A DNA stretch of 33,142 nt, from contig NZ_QPJC01000023.1 of NCBI RefSeq assembly GCF_003337235.1, forward strand, positions 1 to 33,142. The letters run 5' to 3'. The first letter of the stretch is position 1. Each line of letters starts with the position of its first letter. A program made the position numbers and the translations under genes. Of this stretch, positions 23,059 through 33,025 are shown piece after piece. Source of the DNA: Halopolyspora algeriensis (GTDB lineage Bacteria > Actinomycetota > Actinomycetes > Mycobacteriales > Pseudonocardiaceae). The notes under the pieces are model-generated. The model was not told the origin of the DNA and made no database searches. It saw nothing but the letters and a program-made list of their open reading frames with translations.

Positions 23059-25255
23059 AGCGATCGACGAGCATTTCCTGCACGCGGTCTCCGCACTGTC
23101 CGCACCCGCCCGCACGGAACACCGCTCGCCCACGGCGGACCCCGACAGCCCGATCACGGGGCAGCGACTGCTGGAGCTGTTCGAGGCACAGGCAGGCAGC
23201 AGGCACCTCGACTTCGCCGCGCGACAACTCGGAGCCCGTGGTCTCGGCTATTACAGCATCGGCTCCTCCGGTCACGAGTCGAACGCGGCCGTGGCGGCGG
23301 CGCTGACCCCGCAGGACCCGGCCCTGCTGCACTACCGCTCCGGGGCTTTCTACCTGCAGCGCGCCCGGCAGGTGCCGGAGCAGAACCCGCTGCTGGACGT
23401 GCTGCTCGGGGTGGTTGCCTCCGCCGACGAGCCGATCTCGGCGGGTCGGCACAAGGTCTTCGGCAACGCCGCGCTGGGAGTGATCCCGCAGACTTCGACC
23501 ATCGCCTCGCACCTGCCCCGCTCGGTCGGATTGGCCTTCTCGCTCGGACGTGCCGCCACGTTGGGCGCGGAACACGTGTGGGCACCGGATTCGGTGGTCG
23601 TGTGCAGCTTCGGCGATGCCTCGGCCAATCACTCGACGGCCACCGGCGCCATCAACACGGCACTGCACTGCACGCATCAGGGGCTGCCGATGCCGCTGCT
23701 GCTGGTGTGCGAGGACAACGGGATCGGTATCAGCGTCCGCACTCCCCCGCGGTGGATCGAAACTACCTACGGGCAGCGTCCGGGGCTGGCGTACTTCACC
23801 GCGGACGGCGATGATCCGGTGCGCTGCGCCGAGGTGGCCCGGCACGCAGCCGACTGGGTGCGCAGCAACCGCGCTCCCGCTTTTCTGCACCTGCGCACCG
23901 TGCGCCTGATGGGCCATGCCGGCTCGGATGTGGAATCCGGCTACCGCGGGCGCACGGAGATCACCGCCGACTACGAGCGCGATCCTGTCCTGGCCACCGC
24001 GAAAACCCTGGTGCACAGCGGAGTGCTCACCGCCGAGGAGGTCGTCCGGCGCTACGAGGACAAGCGACGGGAGGTTGCGCGGCTCACCGAACAGGCGCTG
24101 GCCCGGCCGAAACTGTCCACCGCTGCCGAGGTCACGGCTTCGATCACGGCGGACCGGCCGGATGCCGTGGCTCGCCGCGCCACGAGCTGTCCGGATCCGC
24201 AGCGGCGGCGGGCCGCTTTCGGCACACAGCCTCCCGAGTCCGAGGGGCCGCTCACCGTGGCGCAGTCGCTCAACCGTTGCCTGGCCGATGAGCTCGCCCG
24301 GGACGAGGGGGTGCTGCTCTTCGGTCAGGACATCGCCCGCAAGGGCGGCGTGTACGGGGTGACGCGTGGGTTGCGCAAGAAGTTCGGAGGGCTGCGGGTC
24401 TTCGACACGCTGCTGGACGAGCAGAGCATCCTGGGCACGGCGCTGGGGGCGGGTCCGGCCGGGCTGCTGCCCATCCCGGAGATCCAGTACCTCGCCTACC
24501 TGCACAATGCCGCCGACCAGCTGCGCGGTGAGGCGAGCACGCTGAGCTTCTTCTCCGGCGGGCAGTACCGCAACCCGATGGTCGTGCGGGTGGCCGGCTA
24601 TGCCTATCAGAAGGGTTTCGGCGGGCACTTCCACAACGACAACAGTGTGGCGGCACTGCGGGACATGCCCGGAGTGGTGGTGGCCTCACCGTCCCGGCCC
24701 GATGATGCGGCCGCGATGTTGCGTACCTGTGCGGCGGCCGCGCGCGAGGACGGCAGGGTGTGCGTGTTCCTGGAGCCGATCGCGCTGTACCACACCCGGG
24801 ATCTGCACGAATCCGGCGACGGTGGCTGGTTGGCCGGCTATCCCGCGCCGGGGACCTCACACGTGCCGATCGGCCGCGCCCGCGCGCACGGCGACGGTGC
24901 CGACCTCACCCTGGTCACCTTCGGCAACGGTCTGCCGATGAGCCTGCGGGTGGCGCGGCGGCTGGGCGAGCGCGGCATCGGCGCCCGCGTGCTCGACCTG
25001 CGGTGGCTGGCTCCGCTGCCGAGTGAGGACTTGCTGGAACAGGCACGCGCCACCGGCCGGGTCCTCGTCGCCGACGAGACCCGCCGCTCGGGTGGGGTCT
25101 CCGAGTCCGTGGTCACCGCGCTGATCGATGCCGGGTTCAGCGGCCCGATCAGGCGAGTGACCAGCCAGGACAGCTTCATCCCCCTCGGCGACGCCGCCCA
25201 GCACGTGCTGCTCGACGAGACCACGATCGAGCAGGCCGCGCTGGCCATGGTGTGA
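23033..25255 (+). CDS. Fused alpha-beta E1 component of a 2-oxoacid dehydrogenase
   Basis: A 740-residue thiamine diphosphate enzyme with E1-alpha (about 40-390) and E1-beta (about 405-740) in one chain. The ThDP/Mg site is GDASANHSTATGAINTA (from residue 194) to CEDNG (226-230). The beta half starts at LTVAQSLNRCLADELARDEG and contains LLFGQDIARKGGVYG and the YQKGFGGHFHNDN active-site loop. E1 decarboxylates a 2-oxoacid and passes the acyl group to lipoyl-E2. Branched-chain oxoacid or acetoin-type dehydrogenases are the nearest classes. No E2 or E3 gene is adjacent. The ATG at 23033 has GGGAG (23019-23023) upstream and overlaps the LysR gene. Copy B of the 51-bp palindrome follows 11 bases after the stop. 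Confidence 0.88.
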   Translation: MTRAGERSEAIDEHFLHAVSALSAPARTEHRSPTADPDSPITGQRLLELFEAQAGSRHLDFAARQLGARGLGYYSIGSSGHESNAAVAAALTPQDPALLHYRSGAFYLQRARQVPEQNPLLDVLLGVVASADEPISAGRHKVFGNAALGVIPQTSTIASHLPRSVGLAFSLGRAATLGAEHVWAPDSVVVCSFGDASANHSTATGAINTALHCTHQGLPMPLLLVCEDNGIGISVRTPPRWIETTYGQRPGLAYFTADGDDPVRCAEVARHAADWVRSNRAPAFLHLRTVRLMGHAGSDVESGYRGRTEITADYERDPVLATAKTLVHSGVLTAEEVVRRYEDKRREVARLTEQALARPKLSTAAEVTASITADRPDAVARRATSCPDPQRRRAAFGTQPPESEGPLTVAQSLNRCLADELARDEGVLLFGQDIARKGGVYGVTRGLRKKFGGLRVFDTLLDEQSILGTALGAGPAGLLPIPEIQYLAYLHNAADQLRGEASTLSFFSGGQYRNPMVVRVAGYAYQKGFGGHFHNDNSVAALRDMPGVVVASPSRPDDAAAMLRTCAAAAREDGRVCVFLEPIALYHTRDLHESGDGGWLAGYPAPGTSHVPIGRARAHGDGADLTLVTFGNGLPMSLRVARRLGERGIGARVLDLRWLAPLPSEDLLEQARATGRVLVADETRRSGGVSESVVTALIDAGFSGPIRRVTSQDSFIPLGDAAQHVLLDETTIEQAALAMV

Positions 25256-25266
25256 ACACCGCATAC

Positions 25267-25317
25267 GAGTGAACGGAACTTTCACCCGGATAGAAGTGGC
25301 GAAAGTTCCGTTCACTC
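25267..25317. repeat. 51-bp palindromic element, copy B, between convergent genes
   Basis: GAGTGAACGGAACTTTC (25267-25283) is perfectly complementary to the right arm at 25301-25317; the 17-base loop contains ATAGAAGT as in copy A. It lies 11 bases after the E1 stop and 26 bases beyond the metF-like stop on the other strand. Both strands are open through it in one frame (forward VNGTFTRIEV..., reverse likewise), so short false genes are easily predicted here. Likely a bidirectional terminator. Confidence 0.92.
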
Positions 25318-25343
25318 CGAATCCGCAACGGCGAAATTCCGGA

Positions 25344-26243
25344 TCAGGCGGACTGCTTCGGCTCCCAGTAGTCGAGCATCTCGGCGAAGGTCTCGAAAGC
25401 CGGCTTCGTATTGCCGTAGGGAGCCTCCAGGTGGATGCTCAGCGGGAAACCGAGCTCGCCCACGCCGTCGACAACCCGCTTGTAGAGGTCGACGAGCTGC
25501 TGCTTGCGCTGCTCGTAGGACAGTTCCGCGACCTCGGCCACGAACTTCTGCTCCTGCTCGACCGCCGGGTTGCCCGGATCCTGGATGAGCCAGTCGATGA
25601 GCTTCTTCTTGCTCTCGACGCCGGGGATGAAACCGAAGGAGAGCAGGATCTCCGGGCGGTACGGGGTTTGCTCGGCGAACTCACGGAGGAAACCGACGAT
25701 GGCGTCGGAGTACAGCAACTGAGTCATGCCGTAGGTGACGCCGCGCTCGCACTTGAAGTTGAACCGCCCCTGCTCACCCTCTCGGGTGGGAATCAGGATG
25801 GAGCCGCGGTTGGCGATGACGTCCTGGAACTGTGTCAGGGCATCGGTGGGGGCGAGCCCGGGGCCCTCCCCGTCGGCCATGGTGCGAGGCACTCCGACGA
25901 AGGCGACGCCGTCCATGCCGGCATCACGCAGATTCTGCAGACGCTCGGCCAGTTCCTGCTTCTCGTGGAAGGCGGTGACCTGAGTGCACAGGCCCTTGAC
26001 CTCGCCCACCTCCGGCCGGACCGTCTTCCAGAAATCGAGCACGTCCATCTTCGGCTTGATCTCGACGGGACGGTCGTCGTCCTCGGCGATGATGCCCGGC
26101 ATCATGAGATGCCGGATGCGGTCCGTCAGTCCGGTGGCCCGGGCGTTCTCGGCCACCTTGCGGCCTTCCTCGACCGCCTTGTCCACACCGCCCTCGAGAT
26201 CGGGCGGTACCAGTTCCAGTGCGATGGTGTTCATGGTGTTCAT
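25344..26243 (-). CDS. Methylenetetrahydrofolate reductase-like protein, mycobacterial type
   Basis: A 299-residue TIM-barrel protein that probably reduces 5,10-methylene-THF to 5-methyl-THF, the methyl donor for MetH. It is not a close match to E. coli MetF. From memory it resembles the M. tuberculosis Rv2172c type, with MNTIALELVPPDLEGG at the start, GLCTQVTAFHEK, DGVAFVGVPRTMADGEGPG, RGVTYGMTQLLYSDAIVGFL and DWLIQDPGNPAV. That group has been described as non-canonical MTHFR. The first ATG (26243) has GAGG (26249-26252) 5 bases upstream; the codons ATG AAC ACC are repeated in tandem at the start. It lies downstream of ahcY but beyond a strong terminator, so it probably has its own promoter. 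Confidence 0.75.
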   Translation of the reverse strand: MNTMNTIALELVPPDLEGGVDKAVEEGRKVAENARATGLTDRIRHLMMPGIIAEDDDRPVEIKPKMDVLDFWKTVRPEVGEVKGLCTQVTAFHEKQELAERLQNLRDAGMDGVAFVGVPRTMADGEGPGLAPTDALTQFQDVIANRGSILIPTREGEQGRFNFKCERGVTYGMTQLLYSDAIVGFLREFAEQTPYRPEILLSFGFIPGVESKKKLIDWLIQDPGNPAVEQEQKFVAEVAELSYEQRKQQLVDLYKRVVDGVGELGFPLSIHLEAPYGNTKPAFETFAEMLDYWEPKQSA

Positions 26244-26707
26244 GTCGGCCTCAGGTTTTCCTTCTGTCGACGTCGATCACCGCAGAGCTCACCAACAGCT
26301 CCGGCGAGCCTGCCTTGTGAGCAGGGACGTGCTATCAATGGGTGATAGAGGGGAATTCGTTCTCGCGAACAGGTCTGAGCAGACTGGAATCACAACTTCC
26401 GGATGACCCGTCGTCGCGGCGCGGCTCCGTCTGCGCTCGCCAGGGCAAACGTCACTGGCGGCGCACCCGGCCTGCCGTGCCTGCCCGTGCCTTCGTGCAC
26501 GGCCATGTGCGCACGGCCATCGGGTCGGTGCTGTCGTCGTCGAAGTTGGTGTAGGGGCGAACGCCAGGGGCGCGACCGGTGCGGACTTGCGGGGCCCGGT
26601 TCGAGAGTTCCCGACTTGCTCGGTTCGTGGCGGGCCACCGCCCGGGAACCCGGCCCGGGCGGTGGCCGTAGCCATCGATCACACACGCGATGTCGCGTGC
26701 GATCGGA
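26244..26707. other. 460-base region upstream of the metF-like gene
   Basis: It contains the ahcY terminator (26633-26667), a dyad CTATCA-ATGGG-TGATAG (26332-26348) about 90 bases before the metF-like start, and a short direct repeat GCACGGCCAT near 26500-26520. Open frames cross it on both strands but lack ribosome binding sites and consistent codon bias. I do not recognise a SAM, SAH or cobalamin riboswitch by eye. Confidence 0.45.
26633..26667 (-). terminator. Terminator after ahcY
   Basis: GGCCACCGCCCGGG (26633-26646) pairs perfectly with CCCGGGCGGTGGCC (26654-26667) around a 7-base loop, about 40 bases past the ahcY stop on the minus strand. It separates the ahcY transcript from the metF-like gene. 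Confidence 0.8.
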
Positions 26708-28171
<1,464 letters not shown>

Positions 28172-28223
28172 GATTTCCTTTCCTCGTTTCCTGGGCGAGT
28201 TGACGTCTCTTCTCGCCCGGGGC

Positions 28224-28268
28224 CCGGACCGGGAAGCGCCCCGCTTTCGGGAGACTTACCCGGTCCGG
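28224..28268 (-). other. Structured spacer between metH and ahcY
   Basis: CCGGACCGGG (28224-28233) and CCCGGTCCGG (28259-28268) are perfect 10-bp arms enclosing a smaller AAGC/GCTT stem. A second inverted repeat GGGCGAG/CTCGCCC (28193-28199 with 28212-28218) lies closer to ahcY. Together they could terminate part of the metH transcripts or fold the ahcY leader. It does not match the SAH riboswitch layout as I remember it. Confidence 0.45.
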
Positions 28269-28277
28269 AACGGTTCC

Positions 28278-31200
28278 TTACACGTTGAAGTACTTGGCTT
28301 CCGGGTGGTGACTGACGATCGCGTCGGTCGACTGCTCCGGGTGCAGCTGGTAACCCTCGGACAGCACCACGCCGATGCGCTCGCTTTCGAGCAGGTCCAC
28401 CAGCTTCTCCCGGTCCTCGATCTCCGGGCACGCACCGTAGCCGAAGGAGTACCGGGCACCCCGGTAGCCGAGCTTGAAGAACTGCTCGACGTCCTCGGGG
28501 TCCTCCTCCGAGACCGAACGGCCCGCGGACCAGAGAAGTTCCTGGCGGACACGGCGGTGCCAGTATTCCGCCAGCGCCTCGGTCAGCTGGACGCCCAGGC
28601 CGTGGATCTCCAGGTAGTCCCGGTAGGAGTTGTTGGCGAACAGCTCGTTGGCGTAGTCGGCGATCGGCGTCCCCATCGTGACCAGCTGGATCGGCAGGAC
28701 GTCGACCTGACCGAGCTCCTCGGCCTTCTCGCGGGAGCGGTAGAAGTCCGCCAGGCACAGGCGACGCTCCCGCTGCTGCCGGGGGAAGCGGAAACGGTGC
28801 CGTTCCTGGGCGTCCGGCTCGTCCTTGTCGAGCACGACGAGGTCGTTGCCCTCGGACACGCACGGGAAGTAGCCGTAGACCACCGCCGCGTGCTGCAGGA
28901 TGCCCTTGGTCTGCAGCTCGTCCATCCAGGCCCGCAGCCGTGGACGCCCCTCGGACTCCACCAGCTCCTCGTACGAGGGCCCCTGGCCCTTCTTCGAGCC
29001 GCGCAGGCCCCACTGGCCGAAGAACGTGGCCCGCTCGTCCAGCAGCGACAGGTAGTCGGCCACCGGGACGCCCTTGACCACCTTCGAGCCCCAGAACGGC
29101 GGTGTCGGCACACCCGGGTTCGGGTCGACGTCCGACTTGGTGGTGTCGTCGAAACCGGGCAGCTCACCCTGCTCGGCCTTGCGCTTCTCCGCAATGCGCT
29201 GGGACCGCTCGTGGCGGGCCTTGCGCTCGGCCTTCTTGGCCTTCTCCTTCTCGTCCTCCTCGGGGTTGTCACCCCGCTTGGCGGACATGATGCGGTCCAT
29301 CAGCGTCAGACCCTCGAAGGCGTCCTTGGCGTAGCGGACGTCGCCCTCGAACGTCTCCTCGAGCTGATTTTCCACGTAGGTCCGGGTCAGCGCCGCGCCA
29401 CCGAGCATCACCGGGTACTTCTCGGCCAGGCCCCTGGAGTTCATCTCCTCCAGGTTGTCCTTCATGATCACCGTGGACTTGACCAGAAGGCCGGACATGC
29501 CGATGGCGTCGACCTCGTTCTTCTCGGCCTCTTCGAGGATGGTGTTGATCGGCTGCTTGATGCCGATGTTGACGACGTCGTAGCCGTTGTTGGACACGAT
29601 GATGTCGACCAGGTTCTTGCCGATGTCGTGCACATCGCCCTTGACCGTGGCCAGCAGCAGCTTGCCCTTGCCCCCGGAGTCGTCCTTTTCCATGTGCGGC
29701 TCGAGATGGGCCACGGCGGTCTTCATGACCTCGGCGGACTGCAGCACGAACGGCAGCTGCATCTGCCCGGACCCGAACAGGTCACCGACGACCTTCATCC
29801 CGCCCAGCAGATCCTCGTTGACGATCTGGAGCGGCTTCTTCTCCTGCATCGCCTCGTCGAGGTCGGCGTTGAGCCCGTTGAGCTCGCCGTCGATGATGCG
29901 CTGCTTCAGCCGCTCGAACAGCGGCATCGCCGCGAGTTCCTCGGCCTTGGAGGAACCCGTGGAAGCAGCGCTCTTGCCCTCGAACAGGGCCATGAGCTTC
30001 TGCAGCGGATCGTAGGCCGCCTCCTCGTCGGTGGCCTCACGCCGCCGGTCGTAGACGAGATCGAGCGCGACCTCGCGGGCCTCGTCGTCGATCTTGTTCA
30101 TCGGCAGGATCTTGGAGGCGTGCACGATGGCACTGTCCAGCCCCGCCTCGCGGCACTCGTTGAGGAACACCGAGTTGAGCACCTGGCGTGCCGCCGGGTT
30201 GAGCCCGAACGAGACGTTCGACAGACCCAGCGTGGTCTGCACCCGGGGGTGGCGCTTCTTGAGCTCACGGATGGCATTGATCGTCTCGATGCCGTCCTTG
30301 CGGACCTCTTCCTGACCGGTGGTGATCGGGAAGACCAGGCAGTCGATGATGACGGCCGACTCGTCCAGACCCCAGTTCTGGGTGAGGTCTTCGATGATCC
30401 GCTCGGCCACGCGCAGCTTCCACTCCGCGGTCCGGGCCTGGCCCTCCTCGTCGATGCAGGTGCACACGACGGCCGCGCCGTGCTCGACGGCCATCTTCAT
30501 GACCCGGTCGTAGCGGCCGCCCTCTTCGGTGCCGTCCTCGTAGTTGATCGAGTTGATCGCGCACCGGCCACCGAGGTGCTCCAGGCCGACCTCGATGACC
30601 TCGGCCTCGGTGGAGTCGACCATGATCGGCAGCGTGGAGGAGGTGGCCAGCCGAGAGGCCAGTTCCCGCATGTCGTGGGTGCCGTCGCGGCCGACGTAGT
30701 CCACACACAGGTCGAGCATGTGGGCGCCCTCACGGGTCTGCCCCTTGGCGATCTCGACGCAGTCGTCGTAGCGCTCCTCGAGCATCGCCTCCCGGAACGC
30801 CTTGGAACCGTTGGCGTTGGTGCGCTCACCGACGTTGAGGATCGAGGCGTCCTGCTTGAACGGGATCGCCTGGTACATCGAGGAGATCGACGGCACGACC
30901 TCGGGAGTGCGCGGCGCCGGGTTGAGGCCGCTGACGGCCTCGGCGACCTGCCGGACGTGCTCGCCGGTCACACCACAGCAGCCGCCGACCAGGCGGGCGC
31001 CGAAGTTGTTGGCGAAGCCGACCAGGGCCTCGGCCAGTTCGTGCGGCTGCAGCGGGTAGACCGCGCCGTTGTCGCCCAGCTCGGGCAGGCCGGCGTTGGG
31101 CATGACCGAGATCGGCACGGTCGCGTGCTCGGCCAGCACCCGCAGGTGCTCGCTCATCTCGGCGGGGCCGGTCGCGCAGTTCATGCCGATCATGTCGATG

Positions 31201-31880
31201 CCCAGCGGCTCCAGAGCCGTCAGGGCCGCACCGATCTCGGAGCCGACCAGCATGGTGCCGGTCTGCTCCACGGTGACGTGGGCGATGATCGGCACCCACT
31301 TCTGCTTGGCGGTCATGGCCCGCTTGGCCGCGACGACGGCCGCCTTGGTCTGCAGCAGGTCCTGCGAGGTCTCCACCAGGATCACGTCGACCCCGCCGTC
31401 GAGCATGCCCAGCACCTGCTCGTGGTAGGCGTCCCGCAGGTCGGCGTAGGGGGCGTGGCCGAGCGTGGGCAGTCTGGTTCCCGGGCCCATCGAGCCGAGC
31501 ACGAAGCGCGGCTTGTCGGACGTCGAGTACTGGTCACAGCACTCGCGGGCCAGCTCCACACCCTTGCGGGCCAACTCCTGAATGCGTTCTTCGATGCCGT
31601 ACTCGCCCAGGTTGGGCAGGTTGCAGCCGAAGGTGTTCGACTCGATGGCGTCCGAGCCGTTGGCCAGGAAACCGTTGTAGATCGAGCGCACCACGTCGGG
31701 GCGCGTCTCGTTGAGGATCTCGTTGCACCCCTCGAGGTTGTTGAAGTCCTCGAGCGAGAGATCGTACTCCTGCAACGCCGTACCCATGCCGCCGTCCCCG
31801 ACGAGCACGCGATCGGCGATGGCCGACAGGAAGCCGCTCGGGTCGTTGTCCTGTCGGCCCGATTGAACTTGTTCAGTCAT
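28278..31880 (-). CDS. metH: Cobalamin-dependent methionine synthase
   Basis: A 1200-residue modular enzyme that transfers the methyl group of 5-methyl-THF to homocysteine through cobalamin. Order of domains: homocysteine-binding barrel with zinc cysteines in GMNCATG (Cys235) and VGGCCGVTG (Cys301, Cys302); pterin-binding barrel starting at NVGERTNANGSK (about 350); cobalamin domain with DVHDIGKN (His751 as lower cobalt ligand) and SGLLVKSTV; and a reactivation domain binding SAM with RYSFGYGACPE near the C-terminus. A highly charged Lys/Arg/Glu-rich linker, AERKARHERSQRIAEKRKAE, sits between the last two. The ATG at 31880 follows GGGAAGG (31888-31894), 20 bases after adoK, so the two are an operon. 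Confidence 0.97.
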   Translation of the reverse strand: MTEQVQSGRQDNDPSGFLSAIADRVLVGDGGMGTALQEYDLSLEDFNNLEGCNEILNETRPDVVRSIYNGFLANGSDAIESNTFGCNLPNLGEYGIEERIQELARKGVELARECCDQYSTSDKPRFVLGSMGPGTRLPTLGHAPYADLRDAYHEQVLGMLDGGVDVILVETSQDLLQTKAAVVAAKRAMTAKQKWVPIIAHVTVEQTGTMLVGSEIGAALTALEPLGIDMIGMNCATGPAEMSEHLRVLAEHATVPISVMPNAGLPELGDNGAVYPLQPHELAEALVGFANNFGARLVGGCCGVTGEHVRQVAEAVSGLNPAPRTPEVVPSISSMYQAIPFKQDASILNVGERTNANGSKAFREAMLEERYDDCVEIAKGQTREGAHMLDLCVDYVGRDGTHDMRELASRLATSSTLPIMVDSTEAEVIEVGLEHLGGRCAINSINYEDGTEEGGRYDRVMKMAVEHGAAVVCTCIDEEGQARTAEWKLRVAERIIEDLTQNWGLDESAVIIDCLVFPITTGQEEVRKDGIETINAIRELKKRHPRVQTTLGLSNVSFGLNPAARQVLNSVFLNECREAGLDSAIVHASKILPMNKIDDEAREVALDLVYDRRREATDEEAAYDPLQKLMALFEGKSAASTGSSKAEELAAMPLFERLKQRIIDGELNGLNADLDEAMQEKKPLQIVNEDLLGGMKVVGDLFGSGQMQLPFVLQSAEVMKTAVAHLEPHMEKDDSGGKGKLLLATVKGDVHDIGKNLVDIIVSNNGYDVVNIGIKQPINTILEEAEKNEVDAIGMSGLLVKSTVIMKDNLEEMNSRGLAEKYPVMLGGAALTRTYVENQLEETFEGDVRYAKDAFEGLTLMDRIMSAKRGDNPEEDEKEKAKKAERKARHERSQRIAEKRKAEQGELPGFDDTTKSDVDPNPGVPTPPFWGSKVVKGVPVADYLSLLDERATFFGQWGLRGSKKGQGPSYEELVESEGRPRLRAWMDELQTKGILQHAAVVYGYFPCVSEGNDLVVLDKDEPDAQERHRFRFPRQQRERRLCLADFYRSREKAEELGQVDVLPIQLVTMGTPIADYANELFANNSYRDYLEIHGLGVQLTEALAEYWHRRVRQELLWSAGRSVSEEDPEDVEQFFKLGYRGARYSFGYGACPEIEDREKLVDLLESERIGVVLSEGYQLHPEQSTDAIVSHHPEAKYFNV

Positions 31881-31900
31881 GACGCTGCCTTCCCGACGCT

Positions 31901-32875
31901 TCAGCGAAGCACCGACTCGATCTCGGACGTCGCCTTGTCGCCGTATGTCTCGGCGAACCTGGCCACGAACGAGCCCTTCTCGACGTCGTACTCCTGCGGC
32001 CCGTCGGTTTCCAGGGACGTGGTCGCCAGGGTGCAACCGAGCTGGATCGAACGCTCCAACTCGAGCCCGCCGGCCAGCCCGGCCAGCAAGCCCGCGCGCA
32101 GCGCGTCGCCCGCGCCCGTCGGGTCGACGACCTGCTTGGGCTTCACCGGAGCGATCTCGAATGTCGGAGCCGACTTGGACTCGACACGCACGCCCTGCTC
32201 GCCCAGCGAGGTGACCCACAGATCGACCTGCTCCAGCACCTCGGCGTGGGACCAGCCGGTCTTCTGCAGCAGCAAGCTGTGCTCGTACTCGTTGGTGAAC
32301 AGGTACTTCGCCCCCTCCACCAGCTTACGGATCTGGTCACCCTCCATCAGGGCGAGCTGCTGCCCCGGGTCGGCCAGGAACGGGTAACCCCGGTCGCGGC
32401 ACTCCTGGGAGTGGCGCAGCATGGCCTCGGGGTCGTTGGCCGAGATCACCACGAGGTCCAGGCCGCCCACCCGGTCGGCGATCGGCTTGAGCTCGATCTC
32501 GCGAGCCTCGGACATGGCGCCGGGATAGAACGAGGCAACCTGGTTGTTGTCCTGGTCGGTCGTGCACGTGAACCGCGCGGTGTGGGCGGTCGCCGAGGTG
32601 TGCACCGCCGAGGTGTCCACACCGTGACGCTCCAGCCACGCGCGGTATTCGGAGAAGTCCTCGCCGACGGCACCCACGAGCAGCGAGGTAACGCCGAGCT
32701 GGCCGAGGCCGAACGTGATGTTGCCTGCGACACCACCCCGACGGACCTCGAGCCCGTCCACGAGGAAGGACAGGGACACCTGGTCGAGCTGATCGGCGAT
32801 CAGCTGCTCGGCGATCCTGCCGGAATAGGACATGAGATGGTCGGTGGCGATTGAACCGGTCACCGCGATCTGCAC
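31901..32875 (-). CDS. adoK: Adenosine kinase (PfkB family, mycobacterial AdoK type)
   Basis: A 324-residue ribokinase-fold enzyme that phosphorylates adenosine to AMP. It closely resembles, from memory, M. tuberculosis AdoK (Rv2202c), which was once annotated as a sugar kinase: AVTGSIATDHLM at the start, RRGGVAGNITFGLGQLG, TAHTARFTCTTDQDNNQ, SFYPGAMSEAREI and the catalytic DPTGAGDALRAG. The GTG at 32875 has AAGGAG (32883-32888) 7 bases upstream. It lies 20 bases upstream of metH and beyond a hairpin from metK. In this setting it would clear the adenosine released by ahcY and keep SAH hydrolysis moving forward. Confidence 0.93.
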   Translation of the reverse strand: MQIAVTGSIATDHLMSYSGRIAEQLIADQLDQVSLSFLVDGLEVRRGGVAGNITFGLGQLGVTSLLVGAVGEDFSEYRAWLERHGVDTSAVHTSATAHTARFTCTTDQDNNQVASFYPGAMSEAREIELKPIADRVGGLDLVVISANDPEAMLRHSQECRDRGYPFLADPGQQLALMEGDQIRKLVEGAKYLFTNEYEHSLLLQKTGWSHAEVLEQVDLWVTSLGEQGVRVESKSAPTFEIAPVKPKQVVDPTGAGDALRAGLLAGLAGGLELERSIQLGCTLATTSLETDGPQEYDVEKGSFVARFAETYGDKATSEIESVLR

Positions 32876-32960
32876 TGTAAAACTCCTTCACCAGGGCCGA
32901 TGTCGGTGATGGTCCGCCACCGGCCGGTGGTTGGCTGAGAACGTGTCCGGGCACACCCGC

Positions 32961-32998
32961 CAGGCTGCGGGGCGCGGTCCTCCGCGCCCCGCAGCCTG
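32961..32998 (-). terminator. Terminator between metK and adoK
   Basis: CAGGCTGCGGGGCGCGG (32961-32977) pairs perfectly over 17 bases with 32982-32998 around a 4-base loop. It starts 27 bases past the metK stop on the minus strand. Some read-through into adoK-metH is possible. Confidence 0.85.
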
Positions 32999-33025
32999 TG
33001 CGAGAGCACTTTTCGGGTGGACTTG

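Noticed and set aside
25269-25320. Short peptides beginning NGTFT and ending KVPFT in both 51-bp elements
   Set aside because: The frames are a by-product of the palindrome. Differences between copies change amino acids freely (Arg/Ala, Ala/Thr, Lys/Asn, Phe/Leu), so the peptide is not what is conserved.
26490-26520. Short direct repeat GCACGGCCAT as a possible CRISPR or iteron unit
   Set aside because: Only two neighbouring copies of ten bases in GC-rich DNA; no regular spacing or further units.
28172-28277. SAH riboswitch in front of ahcY
   Set aside because: The spacer is structured but does not show the conserved sequence blocks I remember for SAH riboswitches.
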